From Sorex araneus (taxonomy: Eukaryota > Chordata > Mammalia > Eulipotyphla > Soricidae), in NCBI RefSeq assembly GCF_027595985.1, contig NC_073304.1, forward strand, positions 44,513,637 to 44,577,636: a stretch of 64,000 nucleotides of DNA. Direction: 5' to 3'. Both the position numbers and the translations under genes were made by a program. Shown in pieces: positions 48,701-60,500 of this stretch (the first letter of the stretch is position 1; every line of letters begins with the position of its first letter). Under the pieces are notes generated by a model. It did not search any database, was not told where the DNA came from, and saw nothing but the letters and a program-made list of their open reading frames with translations.

Positions 48701-51700
48701 CGTATAGGTACATTTTCTGAAGGAATTTTGCCCCTGAAAATTTGAAGTTGGTTTCAAGACAGAGGTTTCACACTTATTTTGCTTGGTGCATCCTTTTCAC
48801 ATATTACTGAGCACCGTGCTAGAAGTCTACTTTTTTTGGTCTTATTTAAGTGAACAAACAGAAAGCACCCCCCACTAATTGCAGCACAGGCTACCAGCAC
48901 CACCACCCCTAGCAGTGGTTGGAGGGGTGTTATCTCCCCGTTTGGGAAACACTTAAAATAACCAAATGGCCAGCAGCTGTGTGCATGCGTTTGCAAGGAG
49001 GTGTGGTATTTACTAACTTTCAGAACCATGACATTTCCAAAGGAAATTATTAGCTCAGGAAATTCACAAAATTTCATTGAACCGAGTAAAAATGAACATT
49101 TATAAATCAGGCTTTTTTTTTTTAACAGGTTTATAGACAAGAAGGAAAGGCTAAGTCAACTTAAGAGCAAACAAGAAGAATTTCAGAAAGAGTGAGTTTT
49201 CATTTTGCTTATTAATTTGTAAAAGTTATCTAGTCGACATTGGGTTGGAGTCTTTGCTGTTTTGTGCAGATGTGTGGACTGCTAATTTACCGTTAGGATC
49301 CAACCGCAGAGTGTGGAAGATCAGTGGTTCTCTGGCGAAGCAGAACAGCAGAGTCACCAAGTTATAAGAAAACGCCAGGATCCAAGACAGTATGCACACC
49401 TCTATCAGATGGATGCAACCCAATCTCTGACCTGGGTTATTAACATATGGCAGGAGGGCGAGGACAGTGGTCTTGCTCAGTTTGAATGAATATGTTGGTT
49501 CATTTGAATATTTGAATGAATATGTTGGCCATGACCCTGTTGTTTACCTTTCTTCTCTGAATCTATTTCTCGAGTGTGGTTTGCACATAATTTGCATCGA
49601 TATGGTTAAAAATACAGGTTCTTGAAATCCTGCCCTTAGGTATTCTGGTTCATGAGGCTTTAGGGAGACCCAGAAGTCTAGATCATTAACCCATCCTCCT
49701 AATGATCTCTGGCCCTCTAGATTTAAGAATTTTCCAATAGGACCTTCTGTCCCAAACTGACCCGGTGCCTGTTCCCCTGATACACCCCAATTGTGATAAA
49801 AGTCTGCATGAACAGACTTGTCTCAGGAGAAAACCTGCATTAGAGAAACCTGCTCAGATTTGTTTAACTCAGTCATTTCTCAGGCCTAATCACAGAAACT
49901 TAATTTTTTCCCTTATTAAAGCACTTCATCCCATATACTGCTTTTATTGATCTTCTTTGGAAATTGACCAGAAAATCTTATATCATGAACTCCGCCCTTG
50001 TAGTGATAACTGTTAACTATAACTATTGGAAATTATTGAGTAGGACACAAAGATTGTTGGCAGTTTATTGTGAACATTCATAGAAAAGCTCAGCATTATT
50101 AGATGCACCAAAGAAAGAAGGTGAGATAAATTGTCAGAGAACACAAAATTTAGAATACCCTTTTGAAAGCAAACTTCCACTTCAGGGTTTCTAGCCATTT
50201 CTAAGAACTTTGTCTTAAAAATTGTTGGTTTTACATTTGTGAGTTTTACACATTTTTATTATTTCAGAACTTACTGGCGTTTTTTGGTATCTTTTTTCTC
50301 TACACAGAGTGTTAAAAGCTATGGAAGGAAAGTGGATAACAGATCAGTTGGTAAGCTAAAAGTAATTACATATTGTTTTGTTTGATTTTCATACTTTATA
50401 CAAACACTTGTGGTTTACAAAGTTGTTCATGATGATTTGTTACAGGTATTCAATATTCCAACACCAATCCCACCACCATTACATCTTCCCTCTTCCATTG
50501 TCTCCAGTTTTCCTAGCAACCCCTTAAGCCTGCCCTCATAGCAGGCCCTCAGTAATTTATTTTATATTGCTTGTTTTCCATAACTGAATGATTAAAAATT
50601 CTTTCTTAGAAGAAAGTTAGTGAACATGGTTGTATCTCACTATGGAGCTATTAAGTCCTTGTATAAGAAATTACTAAGATATCATTACAGGTTAAGCCTT
50701 CTGTGTTTATATTTTGTTAATCGAGATTAGTTGTCTTTTACATTGCATCCCATCCAATCTGTTGTGCTACTCCTAGTTTGTCAGTGTTGTAGAGTTTGAG
50801 ATGTCATTCCAGGGAAACCAAAATTTTTAACGGGATAACACAGCTGGAGTTGAATTTTTTAGGTGGGTGGTGGCTTTGGGTCATAGCATGACTGCCATTG
50901 TGTTTTTTAAGTCAGTAGGCCTTTAAAATTCAAATTACTAATAAATTTGAATTTAAATTTATTTGTAATCATTTTTGGCAGTCCTCCACTTGACTGTGTG
51001 CAGTCTTCTCATGTTTCATCTTGATATCAAAAACTGATTATTGATCAGTCACAAAAGAGACTCCCTGGCTCTAACCTATGTTTCTGAGTGGAGTCCTGTG
51101 GGCACAGCCATCAGGGTCCATAGCCCACATCCAGATTAGTGCAGGCTCCAGCACAGCCACAGCTAGGGAGGGGTAACAGAGCCAGAAAAAAAGAAATGCA
51201 AGGATTTGGGGCTGGCTCATTTTTAGGGAAATGTGTACATAGTAAACCCGTGTGCATGTGCTGCAAATGGATGAGCCGATTGCATGTGAAAATATTAAAA
51301 GAACTTAGGCATGAATTTTTACCTCATCTGGGACAGAAAAGACCCTTTTACAGGCTGGAGAGACATTCTGACAGACTTTAACTGTGGAAAGACTAAGTTA
51401 CTCTGAGCAAATGAACATAAAGTGGGAAGTATATACAGCGTGTGAAAACGATGAACTTGATGATATGTTGTGTGGGGGGTTGGGGGGATGCATAGGGAGT
51501 ATATTGAGACATGTGTTCTGGTGACAGTCTGGGTTTTTGCTGTTTGGGGAGCACCTGATTTCCGCCCCCTCCCCCGTCTGCAAATGCCCTCTATTCAAGG
51601 ATTCGGCCAGCAACAAAGTTGTTGAATTTCTGAATGTAACCCACATATTAGAGGACCAACAGCAAGTTATACTCTTATTTCAGTTGTGTAGAGTCCAGTT

Positions 51701-54472
51701 TTTCTATTTTCTGCCTTATTTGGATGTTAAACTTTTTTATGAAAGAATATTTGTGGTATAAATGAATTTTGCTTGTGCTCCGTAAAATAACAAAATACGT
51801 TGTATGGGGGAAAAAGATCATACATGACTACAAAAAAATCAGAGATGACCCATCTCCTTTTTTCCCCCTCACCTCTGTTTTGGAGCTATATTTGGAGATG
51901 AGGGGTTACTCTTGACTCTGCACTCAGGAATCACTTTCTGGAAGTGCTTGGGGTGCCAGGGATCGAGCCCAAGTCTGCACCTGAGCACCTTACCTATGTA
52001 CTATCTCTCTGTTTTGTTTGTTTGTTTGTTTTTTGTGTGTGTTTTGTTTTTGGACCACACCTGGAGGTGCTCAGGGATAACTCCTGGAAGTGCCCAAGAA
52101 ACTATAGGGGTGCCAGGATTGAACCTAGTTCAGTTGTGTGCAAGGCAAACACCCTATGCCCTATATTGTCGCTGTGGCCCCTCTTCACATTTTTCTAAAT
52201 TCACTGTACTATTTCCTAGATTTGCAATAAAAAAAATTCATTACTGAGTTTTAAGGACTATAAAAAAGTCTTTACTTATTTTGGAAGGAGGGAGGGAGGG
52301 AGGGGTGGGTACATCCAGCTATTCTCAGGCTTACTCCTGACTTTCTGCTGGGGGATCACTCCTGGTGATGCTCTGGTAACCATATGGAGTACCAAGGTCT
52401 AGCACATGCAAGGCAAGCTCTTTACCTCACACTGTACTGTCTCTCATGTCCCTAAAGTTCCCGCAAAAGTGAAGACCGCAGGGAGCCCAAGACATAGTAC
52501 TACCCCTGGTTTGATTCCTGGTACTGCTTATGATTCCTCAAGTCAAGGAGGTGCAAATTGAGTCCATGATCCTCCGAACATGGAGCTGCTGCTAGCCCCA
52601 AGTAATGCCAGGTTTGACTCCAAAACCACCAGGAATGATCACTGAGCACAAAAGTCTAGAGTTAACCCTGAGCATTGTCAAGTGTGACCACTCTCCCCAC
52701 ACACACACAATAGGAAGGAAGAGAAGGATGGAGGGAAAGAGGGGGGAAAATGCTCTCTCATTGCCAGTTCAATTTTAAATCCATCCACCTCCATGAATCT
52801 GTTTCCAAATATCTGTGGCTTCCTCAGAGAGGTTGGAGTTTTGCCCACTGGAACATCCCTATAATCTGCCCTGTATCTGGAACCATCAGACTCTTCAGAC
52901 AGGTGTGAAACACTATAAACATCTGAACATTGTTTTAAGCTTTTAATTATCCACATTTATGGAGGCGTTATAGAATAGATAATAACACTTTAAAACTAAC
53001 TACTAGGTCGAATTTTTAACTTATCCTTTTTTCTCTTTGGAGGAAGTTACCAGTGTACAGAGATAATTTTATATGTCACAATTTTTGTCTTTTGGGGAAA
53101 TTTTATGTACGTTTTGTACCTTTTTTTTTATCATATTACAAGTAACTTTGTTTGTTGTGTCAGGGAAATGATACAATGATATAGTACCAAAAGCAGAATT
53201 CTGAGCAGACTTGCACAAAGTGGGCCGTATGACCTCTGGAGTGGGGGGGCCTCTGAGATAGTAGGGGGAGGGGTATGATAGATGCCTGGAGTGCAATTGG
53301 GGAGGTACTTTCTGTTGATCACTTAAATGAGGTAGATTTTTGGAGCTGGAGCCAGAAATCCTAGGACTGAGCACATGCTTTGCGTTGAGAAGGTGCAAAT
53401 TGAGTCCATGATCCTCCGAACATAGAGCTGCTGCTAGCCCCAAGTAATGCCAGGTTTGACTCCAAAACCAAAAAATATATGAGGTAGATTTTGAGAGGAA
53501 CACTGAGAGTTATCTTTCCTGAAAGGAGGAAATCTTTGGCTTAGAGCATCCGTAGAATTTCTATGATGATGCAAATTTAGTCACATAAAATACTTTACTT
53601 GTGAGATGTATAACAGATAAGTGATCGAATATTTAAATGTCATGTCATTTTAAGGGATTTTTTGTTTTGGCTTTGTTTTTTGGTTTTTGGGTCAAACCCA
53701 GTGATGTTCAGTTGCTCCTCCTGGTTCGGTGCTCAGGAATTACTCCTGGCGGTTCTTGGGGAACTATATGAGATGCCTGGTATCAAACCCAGTTTGGCCA
53801 TGTGCAAGGCAAGCATCCCACTCACCAGACTCTCTCTCCAGCCCCAGTTTTAATTGACTTTTAAATAACCAAATGTGCCTGGTAGCTATATATTTGGCAG
53901 AGAATGTTGACAATACCTTTCACCCTGTACTGTGTCTTTGACCCCTTTTGGCATTTCTTTCTGTGCTCGCTGACACATACAAAAGAACTGTGTGCATTTC
54001 TTTCTCTCATACCCTTTCCTAGCTGCTTCTGCAGTTATCCAGGATAAATTTTTCTCTTTTGTAATTCACCATAGTTGAAAAGTTCTAATAAATGCATTGG
54101 TCTTAAGTATGGTTCCTTGATAGACTGAACTTAGTAGTGACACCAGGTAGATGATAATATTAATTATAAGTTTATTGCTTTTTTTTAAGAGATGGAAAAT
54201 AATGTCCTGCAAGATGAGGATTGAACAGCTGAAGCAAACAATATGTAAAGGAAATGAAGAAATGAAGAAAAGTAAGTTGTTTGCCCCTCCAACTCTATCA
54301 GTGGGGTCATGTGGAGGTTTGTGAGGTTAATCAGCTGGAAAGACAGAAAGAGAGAAGAGGATGTGGGGCAGGGGGCAGGGGCAGGACTTGGGGAAGCAAC
54401 AGCCTGGAAAAATTTACTACTTGCTTTCCTGTCCTCATACAGAGTTTGTGTAAAGAATTTATATATAGAAAG

Positions 54473-54516
<44 letters not shown>

Positions 54517-57500
54517 CTTTGAATTATCTGCTTCTTCCTTAGGCCCAAGAGATAGTACAGGGGTTAAGGCACAGGAAAGCATATGCACAGCCCTGTTTGA
54601 TCCCCAGCATCACAGGGTCTCGAGCATCACTGGGTACAGCCTGGGAGGCCCCTGAGCATTGCGGAGTGCAGCTTTATGGATCCCCATCCACTGGGATGGC
54701 CTGAATAATCCCTCAGACCTTTGCATTGGCCAAGAATTGCTGGGAGTGGGCCTTGGGCTACTGAGCACCTCCTGAAAGATCCAAAAGAAGCTAAGGAAAG
54801 TTTCCTACCTACTGTAGCTATCAGGAAGATCATATTAATTAGTATTATTATTATGTATTAGTTTACATAGAGCCAGAGAAATTGGTTATATCTCCTATAG
54901 TAAATCAAATTTTTAATTTTTTAATATATATTTTAATCTGTAGTAACTGTACATTATACTTGTACAGTTTCTGTTCTATCATAGTTGTCAGATTTTTTAG
55001 AGTCCGCTTAGAAACCCTATAACCACGGACTTATTCCATCCATTTCCGAAGGTCAGCAAGTCAGCACCGCACCTTGTACATCTGTGGCTTGTCTACTCAT
55101 CACTTTCAGAGACAAGTGTTTTATAGTATCTGTCATGTCCTACTCGCTCTCTTTGAAAATGTCTGTCCTAATGAAGCGTCCTCACCTCGTGTCTCACCAG
55201 CTCAGCAGCTAGAGAAGGCAGTTAGCAAGGGAAGTGGGAACTCAGGACTCTAGTCATCTGATTACTCCATGTTTTGCATGCCTTCTCCAAAGGCCCAGTT
55301 TCTCCAGCAGAGTAAGGACTTCATGTATGACCATCCTCCCTCCTGTTCCAGCCATGATGTTCATGCCACACATCTTGAACCTACTGTCACTGCTGAGTGT
55401 ACTGAACTTTTACAGTTCTCTGATAAGCAAGTTTTAACTTTTGGTTTGGAGATGAGGCACTTGCCTTGAATGCCGCTGACCCTGGTTCCATCCGTGGCAT
55501 AACATATGGTCTCCCAACGCCACTGGGTGTGGCCCAAACCCCTTCCCAATTTCTCTGATCACTTTCTCTTTTTTATTTTGATCTTTTTGGCATGCTCAGT
55601 GTTGCTTGCGGGTTACTCCTGGCTCTATACTCAGGAGTTACACCTGGCAAGGTCAGGGGACCATATGAGGTTCCAGGAATCGAACCCAGGTCAGCAATAC
55701 GAGGCAAGTTTCCTATCCTTTTTCCTGTCTCTCCTTTGATCACTTTCTTTAACATTTAAACTGCCTCCCCCCCAGGTTGAAAGTGACAACCACAGAAATA
55801 AGACCAAAAGTACTAGGCACCATAACAGTAGTGTCCATTCTTAGTGAATCATAGGTTACCTGGAGACCTTTGTAAAACCCAGAGAGGCAATCCTCAGACT
55901 CTCCTGAACTTTGGAAAATAAAATCCCATACATGGGGTATCCATAAGTGGCTTTGTCAACTGTGGTGAAAAAAGTGTCCTTTCCCCTCTTTTATTCCCCA
56001 TATGTCTTATTATTTTCTGCCATACCCAGTGGTGCTCAGAACTTATTCCTGACTCTGTGCTCAGGTATCACTCCTGGTGGGGCACAGGGATAAAACCCAT
56101 GCAAGGCAGATAGATGCTCTACTCGCTGTACTACCTGGCCCCTCTCATCTGTCTTAAGCCAAATGGATACTTCTATTAAACAAATTCTGTAACAAGCAAA
56201 AGCTGCACACTGAGACCTTGTGGTTCTGTTACCCTGTGTGTGGAGGAGCAGAGGGCTCCGGAATCACCTGTTGCCCAGGTAGTGAAAGGGTGCCAGTGGG
56301 CCCAGATCCACTTGCCGGATTTTGGGAAGGGAGAACAGAGAGAGAGCAGCTTTCGCAGGGTTCTGATGACCTGTGGCTGCTGGAACCTCTGCTCTTTATA
56401 ACATGGGGACACTTCAGTTGTCCCCCTCTAGAACCAGACTCAGCATTTTCCAGACCATTTTAAAGAAGCTAATGGATTCCAGAAGCCAGTCATGAGCTCA
56501 GAGCATGGATTAAGAGCTTGGAACCCAATAAATAGCCTATTTCTTTCTGTTTGTTTGTTTTGGGGCCAGACCCAGTGGTGTTTAGGGCTGTCTCCTGGCT
56601 CTGCACTCAGGGATCAGTCCTGGTGGCAGGGTTTGGGAGGCTGGCCAGATGGTGTTTGGCCATCAAACCCCTGGTTGGCCATGTGCAAGGCAAGTAAATG
56701 CCTTAACCTGCTGTACTATGGCTCCAGCCCCTTAGCTTCTGATTTTTGTTTTTAAAGTAACTTTATTATTTAACCTTCATGTACATTGAGAAAGGACATA
56801 CTTGATCTGCTGTAGAAACTGGTTAATATTATTGCATAGTCTTGTAATGTCAGCTGTCATGATGACACTATTAGGTGGCGTGGAGCATTGGATTATATGC
56901 AGTTTCGGGGCTGAGTTGATCTATGCTGTAAGGAGTCAGGTACCTGAGTCAGCAGGAGTTGGTTATCCAAACAGTAACAGAGCGCTTGGCTTTTAGGGGA
57001 GATGGCAGGGAGAGGCCAGACTGCACATGGAGTGATTTGGTTGAAGACCAACGCGGACAGTGGGAGGGAGGCTTTTCCGCCACTTAAGAGGGAGCAGAGC
57101 ACAGGACCCTGGGCCACGGCTAGACTGGTTCACTTGAACACTTTTATAGAGCTCTGTGAAGGTGAATGGGCTTGCAGGATAGTGTGTGAAGGGACCTGAA
57201 CCCTCAGGACAGTAATATGGAGCAGGAGTATGGCAGCGAGATGCACCTAAGGAAAAGAGAAGATAAGCATTAGAGAGCTGGACGTCACATAGTCTCCCGA
57301 GCACCACTAGCAGTGGCCCCTTGCACTGCCACAGGAATATTCCCAGGAGCAACACTGGACATGCCACCTGCCTCCCCAACAACAACAACAACCAAAAAGA
57401 AAAAGAGAGAAAGAAACCACACACACAACTGAGCAATCTTATGTATGGTCCTCAGTCAGAGAGGACCTCCTGTTAGGCATTTATAGATTCTTTTTCTAGT

Positions 57501-60500
57501 CACAAGATAGGGCTTTGGTTGTCCTGAGGGACTAAGCTGTGTGCCCCGTAGGTGAGGTGCACAGCTTCCCCTAAGAGTTCTGATGATGGAGCAGGGATTG
57601 GGGTGGGAGGCACTTGTTGAGGGATGAGAATAATGTGGGTACATGGGCACTGGAGCTAATAGCTTTCCTAGGGAAATGCTTACTTGAATGGGCAAGGGGC
57701 CAGTTTGGCTTTGTGGGACAGCTTTGCATGATAGAACCATGGAACCAGGCTCTGGGAGGGGGGTGCGGGCAGCAGGGAGCTGTGGGATGGTCTCAGCTGG
57801 GGAGGATTAGGAGTTTGCAGGGCAGTAGAGCACCCCAGGGCCGTGGCTGTACTGTGTGGTGGAGCCAGAGACAGTGGCTGTGTGCAGTGCAGCCAGGCCA
57901 GGGAGTGTGGGTGGAATCTTATGGGCATTAACTAAGTATGAGGATGGGAATGAAGACACAAGCCATGCAAATGAAGACGCGTAGGGCAGCTCAGGGATTT
58001 CAGCTCAGAAAGGAAGAAAGCTTAGCTGAAAGTGTCTTACGAGCAAGCTTTTCAGGACCAGGAAGATAGAACAGCCGGCCTCTCGTATGGCTCACCTGGG
58101 TTTGATTCCCAGCACCCATATAGTTTCCTGAGCCCTTCAGGAGTGATCTCAGCAGAAGCCAGGAATAAGCTCTGAGCACTGCCAGGTGTGACCCAAACAC
58201 CCCCACCCTGACCCCTGCCGTAAAAAAAAAAACGAGAGAGAGAGAGAGTGCTTTTCCTTGATACATTTTCTCGATGTTTAATTTCTTCGAGCCACCTCAG
58301 TTGTCCCTCAGTCTGTTTGGGATTTTCCAGCTTGTTTTGGTCTCTCTGGTGAATCTTGGCTGTAATTCAGCACTCCCAGCAGCTCTTGGAACCCAGAAAC
58401 CAAAGGGACGCCACACAAAGGCTGTCTGTTGGACAGGCTGACAGTCCTCCTCGATGGCGCTGCCCTCAAAGGCAGTTCACGGGCACAGCACAGTTTCCCC
58501 AGGCTGGTCACTGCTGTGTGAATGCCTGTCCTGAGATATGCAGGGCCTAGGGCTCACCTGAGGGGCTTTCAAGGAAAATTAGACAGCCGGTACTTTTTCC
58601 AGGTGAGCTAGAAGTCTTCTCTGCCCATCATTGCTTACCCTGAAAGGCCTCATGTGCCCCACTGGATGGAGCAGTTCGGAAGAGGACAGTGGGAGAGCAG
58701 ACTTGCTGTGCCGTGGCCTCTCTGCTCTCTGAGTGACAGCCACTTGAATCTGGCTCTCGGGGCCCGTTATGGAATCTTCCCGGGTTCATTTTACCGAGGG
58801 GTGTTTTGTCCATTTGGACTGCAGGAAGACTGTGCTTGTGGGGTACAGTTTTGCAGCACCCACAGAAATGCTGGAGAGGTAACGGTTGGTTGCGATCTGT
58901 TTTAGATTCTGAAGGCCTCCTCAAAACCAAGGAGAAGAATCAGAAGCTTTATACTCGAGCACAGCGGCACCAGGAGAAAAAGGAGAAGATCCAACGGCAC
59001 ATTCGCAAGCTTGGGGAACTGGTAGAAAAGAAGACCTTTGACTTGCGGAGTCATTACGAGCGTCTGGCCAGCCTCCGGCGGTCTCATATATTGGAGCTCA
59101 CCTCTGTCATTTTTCCAATCGAGGAAGTCAAGACCGGTGTGAGGTACGGTAGTCGAGGTATTTGGCTCTCAGAATCCACTGGTTCTCCCAAAATCAAGTA
59201 GTTTTTACCTGTGTCCACACATCCTTAGCTGGGCCTTGTCCTGGGGTTGTGAGTGTTCCGGGTGATGAATCCCCAGGTCTTATCTGCTGCAGCCAGAGCT
59301 CTGGGCGGGGCCTTCTCTGGACCCAGGCCCCAGGAGCTGCTGGGCTGACTCACTCTTCTGAGCCACCTGATGCCCAACGTTGGCTGCAGTCCTGGTCTGG
59401 GCGTCTCCGTGTGGCAGGTTCTGAACTCTGATCCTCCTCTCTTATCTGTTAGTTGAGATGAGAAACACTCTCGGTTAGAGAGAGTCTTCTCAGAAACGGA
59501 GGCAGGTCCCAAGTGCCTAGGGCGCCTCATGCTGGGGCCCACACACTGGCCTTGTCTGTTCCTGGGAATGGGGCCTCGGGAGTGGGGCCTTCCGGCTCCA
59601 GTGCACCCTCACTCCAGTGCACCCTCGGGAGACAGTGGGGTGCAAGGACAGCAGTTCCCCACAGGGCTGGTGCCAAGACCCTCATGCGAGATCCCCAAAA
59701 GTGGCAATTCCAGAGAAAACCCCTCACCTCCCCTGCTCAGCTTCCAGTCTGGCTCTCGTGCCTGTTATAACTGTCCTTGACCAGGCTGAAGCCAGGCAGG
59801 GTGGGAATCACCCTGAAAGCAAGAGTCTCGCTGACTTTCTCCCCCTGCCCCAAGTGTTCTCTTCCTGAGATGCCTGTTTCCTGCTGGTTGCCTCTTGCCA
59901 GCACCTTTCCCCGGGCTTGACAATCAGCGCACTGTTGCTGGTGGTGTCAGTGTCCTCCGCCGCCTGTGTTCCAGGCTGTCCTTTCATCTGTTGTCACAGT
60001 AATGTCCCCAAAGCCTAAAAGTTGCTTCTGGCTTGAAAACCCCAGGCTGTGGCTCAGTGACAGAACACTCACCTTGGAAGTGTTGGTGGCTGTGGGTTCA
60101 GTCCCTGGCATCCTAAAAACAGAAGAAAGCAGGCCTGCCCTCTAGCTTTTACCAAGTTGTTTCTCATCTGTACTAATCTGTACTATTTTCCTGAATAGAG
60201 AATTTAGGAAGTTGGGTAAAGTCTATATACTTTAAAAACTCTTACAACTTTCTGAAGGGCTGAATTTATTTCAAAAAGAAAACGTATGTAGTAAAAGTTG
60301 TACAGGAAAAGAAAATTGTTTTGTATCTGTGCTGTTTAAATCTTTCACATAAATATTGTTTTATCTTTGTTTTACCGTGCTGGTAGTGTTTTGCTTCTGG
60401 GCCACACCCAGCAGTGCCCAAGGGCTGCTCTTCCTGGCTGAGTGCTCAGGAGTCACTCCTGGGATTGCCTGGAGACTGACTGTTCAGTGCCGGGGCCAAG

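Larger units (their letters stand above)
33754..49128 (+). other. ATG14: ATG14 intron 1 (15.4 kb)
   Basis: Non-coding. Besides the listed repeats it has worn SINE-like stretches near 41490-41590, 41735-41910 and 41920-42110 (all -), 42915-43040, 45500-45610, 45660-45770 and 48440-48530, plus a C-run at 47780-47790. 34020-34850, 38910-39520, 39690-41240, 42120-42900, 45890-46220 and 47080-48430 look unique or too old to classify. I see no other gene. Confidence 0.8.
50351..54189 (+). other. ATG14: ATG14 intron 3 (3.8 kb)
   Basis: Non-coding. Holds an L1-like fragment at 50395, three reversed SINEs between 51884 and 52452, a worn forward SINE at about 52485-52690, an 80-bp duplicate pair, and a reversed SINE at 53668. 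50840-51880 and 52700-53340 show nothing recognisable. Confidence 0.8.
54272..58905 (+). other. ATG14: ATG14 intron 4 (4.6 kb)
   Basis: Non-coding. Contains a CA microsatellite, worn SINE stretches near 54540-54800, 55445-55540, 55990-56145 and 57270-57400, and better copies listed separately. 54830-55440, 56150-56560, 56740-57260, 57400-58045 and 58230-58900 look unique; open frames there have no recognisable homology. Confidence 0.8.

Noticed and set aside
56993-57931. Several overlapping open frames of 74-147 residues in ATG14 intron 4
   Set aside because: A G+C-richer intron stretch without domains, splice signals or known protein match; better explained by chance.
58806-59201. 131-residue frame as a separate gene
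   Set aside because: Its central part is ATG14 exon 5; the flanks are intron read-through.
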